A stretch of 12,332 nt of DNA, from contig CAMHBE010000025.1 of NCBI GenBank assembly GCA_946183095.1, positions 1 to 12,332 of the forward strand, read 5' to 3'. The notes under the pieces are model-generated. The model did no database searches, was not told the DNA's origin, and worked only from the letters and a program-made list of their open reading frames with translations. Of this stretch, positions 8,040-12,332 are shown in pieces. The stretch's first letter is position 1. Every line of letters starts with the position of its first letter. The translations under genes were made by a program, and so were the position numbers. This DNA is from an uncultured Clostridia bacterium (GTDB taxonomy: Bacteria > Bacillota > Clostridia > Oscillospirales > Ruminococcaceae).

Positions 8040-9685
8040 CGAACAGCATCAGAAAGAATTACCGCCGCTATGTGTTCTACCAGATATGGGTGCGCAGCTT
8101 CTGCGACGGCAACGGCGACGGTATCGGCGACCTTTACGGCGTTTACAGGAAACTCGGCTACATAAAGTCTCTCGGAGTTGACGCGATATGGCTCAGCCCC
8201 GTCTATCCTTCCCCGGACGCGGATTTCGGCTACGACATCTCGGATTACAGGAACATCCACCCCGATTTCGGCACTCTCGCGCAGTTCAGAAAGGTGCTCG
8301 ACCGCGTGCATGAGCTCGGCATGAAGCTGATAATGGATCTTGTGGTGAACCATACCTCCGACGACCACAAATGGTTCACCGAGAGCCGCAAGGGAAAGGA
8401 CAACCCCTACAGCGACTACTACATCTGGCGCGACAAGCCCAACAACTGGGATTCGCTGTTCGAGGGGAAAGCGTGGACGTATGATGAGATGCGCGGGCAG
8501 TATTACCTGCATATCTTCCAGAAAAAACAGCCCGACCTCAACATGGATAACCCGAAAGTCCGCGAGGAAGTCAAGGATATCATGCGGTTCTGGCTGGATA
8601 TGGGCGTTGACGGGTTCCGTGAGGACGTTATAAACTTCATCTCCAAAAAGGAAGGACTGCCCGACGGTCTGCCGTTCATACCGGCGATAAACGGGATGTT
8701 CGCGTACAAGGACGGTCCGCATATACACGAATACCTGTCGGAATTCCGGGAAGTCTGTGAAAATTACGACTGCATACAGATAGGCGAAGGGCCGATGACA
8801 ACGGTAAAGTCGGCGATGTCCTATCTTACCGGGAAAAACAAGTCGCTCGACATGATGTTCTCGTTCGACCACATGATGGCGGACTGCTTTTATACGGAGT
8901 ATATGCACCGCCCGTTCAGTCTGAAAAAGCTGAAACGCGCGTTCTCCAAATGGCAGTACGCCCTAAACGGCAAAGCGTGGAACACCCTCTACCTCGAAAA
9001 TCACGACCACCCCCGTATCATAAGCCGCTACGGGAGCGAGAAATTCCGCCGTGAGAGCGGCACGATGCTCGCCGCCTGCTATATGTTCCAGCAGGGCGCG
9101 CCGTTCATCTATCAGGGGCAGGAGATCGGTATGACCAACATTCGTCTGCGCGATATCAACGACTACAAGGATATCTCCAGCAAGACGAACTTCAACAGAT
9201 ACCACCTCAAAGACACTATCGAAGAGCGCATGAAGCGCATACACAACTCCAGCCGCGATTCCTCCCGCACGCCGATGCAGTGGTCACGCGCCGCATACGC
9301 CGGTTTTTCTTCCGTAAGACCGTGGTTCGTGGTGAACCCCAATTACCGCAAAGGCGTAAATGTTGCGGATGAAGAAAAAGACCCCGACAGCATCCTCAAC
9401 TTCTACCGCCGCTGCATCAGGCTCAAAAAGAGCAGCAAGGTCCTCACTTACGGCAGCTACCGCGAATTTTACCCGAAATCGGACGATATCTATATGTACG
9501 AGCGTGCGTACAAGGGGCACCGCTGGCTGGTGATATGCTCGTTCTCGCGGCATATCGTGAAGGTGCGGCTGCCGAAGGAATTTGAGGGCAGACCCAACGA
9601 ACTTCTGCTGTGCAACTACAACGGCGAGCGCAAGGACAATATGTGCTTCGAGCCATACGAAGCGCGTGTTTACAGGTTTCTCTGA
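8018..9685 (+). CDS. GH13 alpha-glucosidase, oligo-1,6-glucosidase type
   Basis: A 555-aa (beta/alpha)8 glycoside hydrolase, normal length for GH13_31-type enzymes. It has a calcium loop DGNGDGIGDL (30-39), region I DLVVNHTSDDHKWF (107-120), region II GFREDVI with nucleophile D203, region III IGEGP with acid/base E257, and region IV ENHDHPRI with H329 and D330. QQGAPFIYQGQEIGM (358-372) and SSRDSSRTPMQW (411-422) are also typical of oligo-1,6-glucosidases. The residue after the nucleophile is Val204; in this group Val favours alpha-1,6 and Thr/Ala alpha-1,4 linkages, so isomalto-oligosaccharides are the likely substrate (inference). There is no signal peptide, so it is cytoplasmic. The start lies inside the GT4 gene; GGGAGG is 13 nt away and GGGAG only 3 nt away, so translation probably depends on coupling. 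A terminator follows the stop. Confidence 0.92.
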   Translation: MEQASEVTNSIRKNYRRYVFYQIWVRSFCDGNGDGIGDLYGVYRKLGYIKSLGVDAIWLSPVYPSPDADFGYDISDYRNIHPDFGTLAQFRKVLDRVHELGMKLIMDLVVNHTSDDHKWFTESRKGKDNPYSDYYIWRDKPNNWDSLFEGKAWTYDEMRGQYYLHIFQKKQPDLNMDNPKVREEVKDIMRFWLDMGVDGFREDVINFISKKEGLPDGLPFIPAINGMFAYKDGPHIHEYLSEFREVCENYDCIQIGEGPMTTVKSAMSYLTGKNKSLDMMFSFDHMMADCFYTEYMHRPFSLKKLKRAFSKWQYALNGKAWNTLYLENHDHPRIISRYGSEKFRRESGTMLAACYMFQQGAPFIYQGQEIGMTNIRLRDINDYKDISSKTNFNRYHLKDTIEERMKRIHNSSRDSSRTPMQWSRAAYAGFSSVRPWFVVNPNYRKGVNVADEEKDPDSILNFYRRCIRLKKSSKVLTYGSYREFYPKSDDIYMYERAYKGHRWLVICSFSRHIVKVRLPKEFEGRPNELLLCNYNGERKDNMCFEPYEARVYRFL

Positions 9686-9718
9686 GCCGTCCCGGGACTG
9701 CCGCTCCGCAGTATAACG

Positions 9719-9767
9719 AACTGCCGCGAACAACGTACGGTGTCCGCGGCAGTTATTGTTTTTCTTT
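9719..9767 (+). terminator. Rho-independent terminator of the GT4-GH13 operon
   Basis: A perfect 10-bp stem, AACTGCCGCG (9719-9728) with CGCGGCAGTT (9745-9754), has a 16-nt loop and is followed by the T-rich tract ATTGTTTTTCTTT. It begins 33 nt after the GH13 stop. The reverse strand has the same hairpin but no T-tract, so it does not obviously serve the convergent gene. Confidence 0.88.
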
Positions 9768-9815
9768 GTAAGGAATGTTATATCCCACAAACTTCGGGCG
9801 TGAGGGGATAAGGAA

Positions 9816-10256
9816 TTATAAACCGAGCTCTTTTCTTGCGCGGCGTACTTCACGGTCGAGTTCCCTGATGCCCGCTTCTATCTCGGACGCCACATAGTCC
9901 GCCACCATAATTGCCTTGTAAAGAGCGTTCGCACCTGCAACGAACATCGCCTCGGTCTCCTCCTTGCTGCCGGAGACGACCTTCGATGTTTCTTCGCCCT
10001 CGCCCACGAACAGTACGGTATCGGGAATACCGTTGTTGTCGGTATCTCTGATATAGACGTTGAATTCGCCGTCGCCCGTAAGGTCTATCGCTACGGTGTC
10101 GATATCGCCGTCGGAGTCGGTGTCGATAAGCGCTATATCCGCTTCCTTATCGCCGTCAACATCCAGCAGTATCTCGTGTATGCCGCCTCTTACGAGCAGC
10201 GGTCTGAGGTCGCTGTTCAGTTTCATGAATCCCTTCAGTTTCATAAGTGTGCCCAT
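9816..10256 (-). CDS. Small protein with four 13-residue aspartate-rich, calcium-loop-like repeats
   Basis: A 146-aa acidic protein not recognised as a named family. Four repeats start at residues 32, 45, 58 and 71, exactly 13 apart: DVDGDKEAD, DTDSDGDID, DLTGDGEFN and DTDNNGIPD, each followed by four mainly hydrophobic or beta-prone residues. The D-x-D-x-D/N-G-x-x-D pattern is that of calcium loops in EF-hand, FG-GAP/VCBS and thrombospondin type-3 repeats. Residues about 97-146 are predicted helical and charged, ending RELDREVRRARKELGL. No signal peptide, lipobox or membrane segment is visible, so the protein looks cytoplasmic, which is unusual for such repeats. The ATG at 10256 follows GGGAGG (10265-10270) with an 8-nt spacer. 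It is the second gene after the promoter at 10526. Calcium binding is inferred only; the reading frame itself is convincing. Confidence 0.85.
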   Translation of the reverse strand: MGTLMKLKGFMKLNSDLRPLLVRGGIHEILLDVDGDKEADIALIDTDSDGDIDTVAIDLTGDGEFNVYIRDTDNNGIPDTVLFVGEGEETSKVVSGSKEETEAMFVAGANALYKAIMVADYVASEIEAGIRELDREVRRARKELGL

Positions 10257-10312
10257 GGTAAAAACCTCCCATATTTGTATATATTTGCCCGCGGTAACGG
10301 GTATTTTCCCGG

Positions 10313-10489
10313 TCAGCCGGATATCGCTTCAAACATTCCCATAAAGCCGCGAAGCCGTGTCCCGATATCGGTCTCCGGCGGCAGCAACGCGAGCGCGACC
10401 TGAAACGGCTCCGCGTCGTCGGTATCGGTCTGTATCAGAAAGGCATAATCGCCCCGTATATCATCGACCCTGTAATCGTGCTGTTCCAT
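10313..10489 (-). CDS. 58-residue DUF3006-like small protein
   Basis: A short gene of 58 codons plus stop. The ATG at 10489 has GAGGTG (10495-10500) 5 nt upstream, and a near-consensus promoter stands just before it. The product starts MEQHDYRVDDIRGDYAFLIQ and continues with a VALALLPPETDIGTRL stretch. This resembles the pattern of DUF3006 proteins (v-D-R-i-x-G-D-y-A-v-l ... LLP-x(4)-G-x-x-l), small predicted beta-barrel proteins of unknown role. The usual family is a little longer, and this copy ends in a hydrophobic RGFMGMFEAISG. The 56-nt gap to the repeat protein contains no clear terminator, so the two form an operon. The gene call rests on promoter, ribosome binding site and family-like pattern together; the family assignment is by eye. 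Confidence 0.72.
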   Translation of the reverse strand: MEQHDYRVDDIRGDYAFLIQTDTDDAEPFQVALALLPPETDIGTRLRGFMGMFEAISG

Positions 10490-10525
10490 TCTTTCACCTC
10501 ATAGCTTTACCTGTCAGTTTACATC

Positions 10526-10554
10526 ATTATAGCACATTTATAAGAATTTGTAAA
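10526..10554 (-). promoter_or_regulatory. Sigma-A promoter of the two small genes
   Basis: On the minus strand, TTTACA (10549-10554) and a perfect TATAAT (10526-10531) are separated by 17 bp, with an extended -10 TGC before the hexamer. The start codon at 10489 lies about 30 nt after the expected transcription start. Confidence 0.82.
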
Positions 10555-10831
10555 GCCCGAAGCTGATTTTTGTGCAATTGAAACTCATGTCAAGATGCTT
10601 TCGCGGCATAAACGCTGTATTCTGCGATTTTTCGACCCACACTTACCGGAGATGCCTCTTATTTATTCAATATCATTTCGGTGCAGCGCGATCTCCCCGA
10701 TTAGCGGGGGAGGTGGAGCTTTTGCAACGCAAAAGCCGCAGAGAGGGATGACCGACAGACGGCTGCCACAAGACCAGAGCGCGCAGCTCCGGTCTCGTCC
10801 GGCAATGCAGGAAGCATTGGTAGGGGCAATC

Positions 10832-10852
10832 AAAAGCGTGCAGGACGCACGC
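10832..10852 (-). terminator. Possible weak terminator for the alcohol dehydrogenase gene
   Basis: Read on the minus strand, GCGTGC, a 5-nt loop and GCACGC are followed by TTTTG. It lies about 85 nt after the dehydrogenase stop and is part of the hairpin-rich repeat. The stem is short and the T-tract is only four bases, so efficiency is doubtful. Confidence 0.4.
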
Positions 10853-10883
10853 AAATAAATTGCCCCGCAAGGACAAGCGCGAA

Positions 10884-10917
10884 CGCGCCGCTGCACCTGC
10901 CGCGCCGCTGCACCTGC
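10884..10917. repeat. Perfect 17-bp tandem duplication
   Basis: CGCGCCGCTGCACCTGC occurs twice with no spacer (10884-10900 and 10901-10917), directly beside the hairpin region and 19 nt from the stop of the dehydrogenase gene. Both copies are identical, which suggests a recent slippage or duplication. Confidence 0.9.
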
Positions 10918-10935
10918 TTTACCGACCCGCAGGCA

Positions 10936-12114
10936 TCAGAGTTCCGCATGGGCAGCTATCTTGTATATTGCCGCGACATCATCCGCGTTCAGTTCCATGA
11001 ATCCCGCACGCGTACCGTCACCTATGCCGAGCTTTTCTACGAGCTTCGGTATGTCCTCTTCCTTTGCTCCGAGTTCCGCAAAATTTATCGGCATACCGAT
11101 GCTGTGCAGGAACGAACGGAACCGCTTTATGCCCTCCAGCGCGGTAGCTTCGGGATCCTCAAAGTTCATCTGACAGCCGAATATCCGTGTCGCCATCTGA
11201 CAGAACCGCATAACGTTGTGACCATGCACATACTCCATCCAGGAGGGCATGATAACAGCAAGTCCCGCTCCGTGTGTTACATCATACAGTCCAGAAAGTT
11301 CATGCTCAAGACCGTGGCTGTTCCAGTCCTGCTGTCTGCCTACACCGCAGATGTTGTTGTGCGCCACCATTCCCGCCCACATGATATTCGCGCGGGCATC
11401 GTAGTTGTCGGGGTCGGCGATAACACGGGGAGTTTCCTTCACAATTGTGAGCAGGACGGCTTCACATAGACGGTCGGTTATCTCGACTTCCTTCGTGTTG
11501 GTGAAATAGCGCTCGAAAACGTGCGCCATGATGTCGGTCGCACCGCATGCTGTCTGATATGCGGGAAGCGTCTGTGTGAGCGCGGGATCCATTATCGAGA
11601 ACTTCGGACGCAGCAGGTCGGAACGTGTACTGCGTTTGAGCATACCGTCCTCTTTGGTGATGACGGAGTTCCCGGAACCCTCGCTGCCCGCCGCCGCTAT
11701 CGTAAGGACCGTAGCCACGGGCAGCGCCTTTTCGACGGGATGCCCGCTGTACATATCCCAGAAATCGCCGTCATACGGCACAGCGAGAGCTATGGCTTTT
11801 GAGGAGTCTATGACAGAACCGCCGCCGACCGCGAGGATGAAGTCAACGCCCTCTTTCCTGCAAAGCTCCGTCCCCTTGTAAACGAGCGTATCGCGGGGAT
11901 TCGGCCGAACGCCGCCAAGTTCGCAGTACGCAACGCCCGCGTCGTCAAGCGACTTTCTGACAACGCCGATAAGTCCCGATCTTACCGCGGAACCGCCGCC
12001 GTAATGTATCAGCACTTTACTGCCGCCGTGCTTCTTTACGAACGTTCCGGCTTCGGATGCGCGTCCCTTTCCGAATACAAACTCCGTGGGACTGTAGAAA
12101 TTGAAATTTTCCAT
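10936..12114 (-). CDS. Iron-dependent alcohol dehydrogenase, butanol dehydrogenase-like
   Basis: A 392-aa group III (iron-containing) alcohol dehydrogenase, normal length for the family. The NAD(P)-binding part has GGGSAVRSG (39-47) and VGGGSVIDSSKAIA (96-109). The metal site is complete: D194 and H198 (TDIMAHVFERYF), H267 and H281 (HGLEHELSGLYDVTHGAG). The sequence follows BdhA/YqhD-type NADPH-dependent butanol dehydrogenases, which reduce aldehydes to alcohols in the cytoplasm during fermentation. The coenzyme (NADH or NADPH) and the preferred aldehyde cannot be told by eye. The ATG at 12114 follows AGGAGG (12124-12129) with a 9-nt spacer. It is a single gene with its own promoter and does not form an operon with its neighbours. 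Confidence 0.92.
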   Translation of the reverse strand: MENFNFYSPTEFVFGKGRASEAGTFVKKHGGSKVLIHYGGGSAVRSGLIGVVRKSLDDAGVAYCELGGVRPNPRDTLVYKGTELCRKEGVDFILAVGGGSVIDSSKAIALAVPYDGDFWDMYSGHPVEKALPVATVLTIAAAGSEGSGNSVITKEDGMLKRSTRSDLLRPKFSIMDPALTQTLPAYQTACGATDIMAHVFERYFTNTKEVEITDRLCEAVLLTIVKETPRVIADPDNYDARANIMWAGMVAHNNICGVGRQQDWNSHGLEHELSGLYDVTHGAGLAVIMPSWMEYVHGHNVMRFCQMATRIFGCQMNFEDPEATALEGIKRFRSFLHSIGMPINFAELGAKEEDIPKLVEKLGIGDGTRAGFMELNADDVAAIYKIAAHAEL

Positions 12115-12152
12115 TTTGAGAAACCTCCTGTAGATATTTAATCATCTATTTT

Positions 12153-12181
12153 ATTTTAACATACTCCCGATGATATTTCAA
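12153..12181 (-). promoter_or_regulatory. Sigma-A promoter of the alcohol dehydrogenase
   Basis: On the minus strand, TTGAAA (12176-12181) and TAAAAT (12153-12158) are 17 bp apart. The bases just upstream of the -35 (12182-12209) are runs of A and T like an UP element, so strong transcription is likely. The leader is about 30 nt. Confidence 0.78.
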
Positions 12182-12249
12182 CAAAAAATCCAAAAAAATA
12201 AAATTTTTCATTATTCCGGATAATTTACATATCGGTTCCCGTGTACAGG

Positions 12250-12258
12250 TGGTATAAT
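12250..12258 (+). promoter_or_regulatory. Candidate rightward extended -10 promoter
   Basis: TGGTATAAT at 12250-12258 is an extended -10 element with a perfect TATAAT. No good -35 lies 17 bp upstream (TTTACA at 12224 is 23 bp away). It sits in the imperfect inverted repeat GTGG-TATAATG-TACCCAC, which could be an operator. No start codon follows in the remaining 74 bases, although AAGAAAGG (12287-12294) looks like a ribosome binding site. Confidence 0.45.
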
Positions 12259-12309
12259 GTACCCACTGTTCACATCTTGAGCGAAAAAGAAAGGTTTACG
12301 ATTTCCTAA

Positions 12310-12332
12310 GGGTACCTCTAAATAGTGTATAA
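12310..12332 (+). mobile_element. Possible end of a second TIR element, cut by the window edge
   Basis: GGGTACCTCTAAATA (12310-12324) matches GGGCACCTCTAAAAA, the end of the 6246-6473 element, at 13 of 15 bases. It starts just after CTAA. Only 23 bases are available, so the identity of the element, its length and any transposase cannot be seen. Confidence 0.45.

Larger units (their letters stand above)
10691..10917. repeat. Hairpin-rich intergenic repeat region
   Basis: The 446-nt gap between 10490 and 10935 carries no convincing gene. From 10561 to about 10690 I see nothing. From 10691 on, stem-loops follow one another: CTCCCC (10693-10698) with GGGGAG (10707-10712); GCTTTTGC (10718-10725) with GCAAAAGC (10729-10736); AGACCAGAGC (10771-10780) with GCTCCGGTCT (10786-10795), one mismatch; CAATGC (10803-10808) with GCATTG (10814-10819); and GGGGCAAT (10823-10830) with ATTGCCCC (10859-10866) enclosing GCGTGC/GCACGC. 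The first part resembles palindromic intergenic repeats I recall as common in Oscillospiraceae genomes, but I could not check this. Confidence 0.65.

Noticed and set aside
8030..8908. A 292-codon minus-strand open frame inside the GH13 gene
   Set aside because: It is the antisense shadow of a gene with all GH13 catalytic regions intact.
10257..10312. Terminator between the two small genes (CGGG AAAATA CCCG on the minus strand)
   Set aside because: The stem is only 4 bp and is not followed by a T-tract.
10595..10896. Open frames on both strands of the hairpin region (87 and 77 codons)
   Set aside because: They are generated by palindromic repeat sequence, have no ribosome binding site, and their products are low in structure and rich in Cys, Pro and Arg.
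12150..12190. Rex-type redox operator at the dehydrogenase promoter (TTGTTGAA and TGTTAA half-sites)
   Set aside because: The two half-sites are in the same orientation and wrongly spaced, so no proper palindrome with the TTGTGA/TTGTTAA form exists.
1..12332. Defence system, prophage, CRISPR array or biosynthetic cluster
   Set aside because: No nuclease, integrase, Cas, phage structural or peptide-modification gene is present; all long genes are ordinary membrane, carbohydrate or fermentation enzymes.

Overview
The window looks like chromosome of a Gram-positive anaerobe of the Clostridia, most likely an Oscillospiraceae/Ruminococcus-type genome. This is inferred from strong AGGAGG-type ribosome binding sites, near-consensus sigma-A promoters with 17-bp spacers, a fairly GC-rich codon usage, an iron-dependent butanol-type dehydrogenase and hairpin-rich intergenic repeats. 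No rRNA, tRNA, CRISPR array, phage gene or transposase gene is visible. Nothing amounts to a clearly new defence or biosynthetic system. The most unusual items are a MITE-like element and a small protein with four 13-residue aspartate-rich repeats.

Left part (1-6232, minus strand): one promoter near 6204-6232 appears to drive a four-gene operon: a cardiolipin synthase-type phospholipase D protein, two overlapping ABC exporter half-transporters that probably form a heterodimer, and a YitT-family membrane protein whose C-terminus is cut by the window edge. All are membrane proteins or act on membrane lipid.

Divergent intergenic region (6128-6557): the cardiolipin synthase promoter and the promoter of the rightward glycosyltransferase flank a 228-bp element (6246-6473). 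It has 18/19 matching terminal inverted repeats, a 4-bp TACA flanking duplication and a series of internal hairpins, as expected of a non-autonomous transposable element. A sequence close to its end recurs at 12310, at the right edge of the window.

Middle (6558-9767, plus strand): a GT4 glycosyltransferase with a C-terminal charged helical extension overlaps by 22 bp a GH13 alpha-glucosidase of the oligo-1,6-glucosidase type. A rho-independent terminator follows. The pair probably handles alpha-glucosyl linkages, perhaps glycolipid glucosylation, but the substrate is not shown.

Right part (9816-12332): a promoter at 10526-10554 drives two small minus-strand genes, a 58-residue DUF3006-like protein and a 146-residue protein with four aspartate-rich calcium-loop-like repeats. 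A gene-free stretch full of hairpins follows. An iron-dependent alcohol dehydrogenase with its own strong promoter comes next. The last 90 bases hold a candidate rightward promoter and the start of what may be a second mobile-element end.
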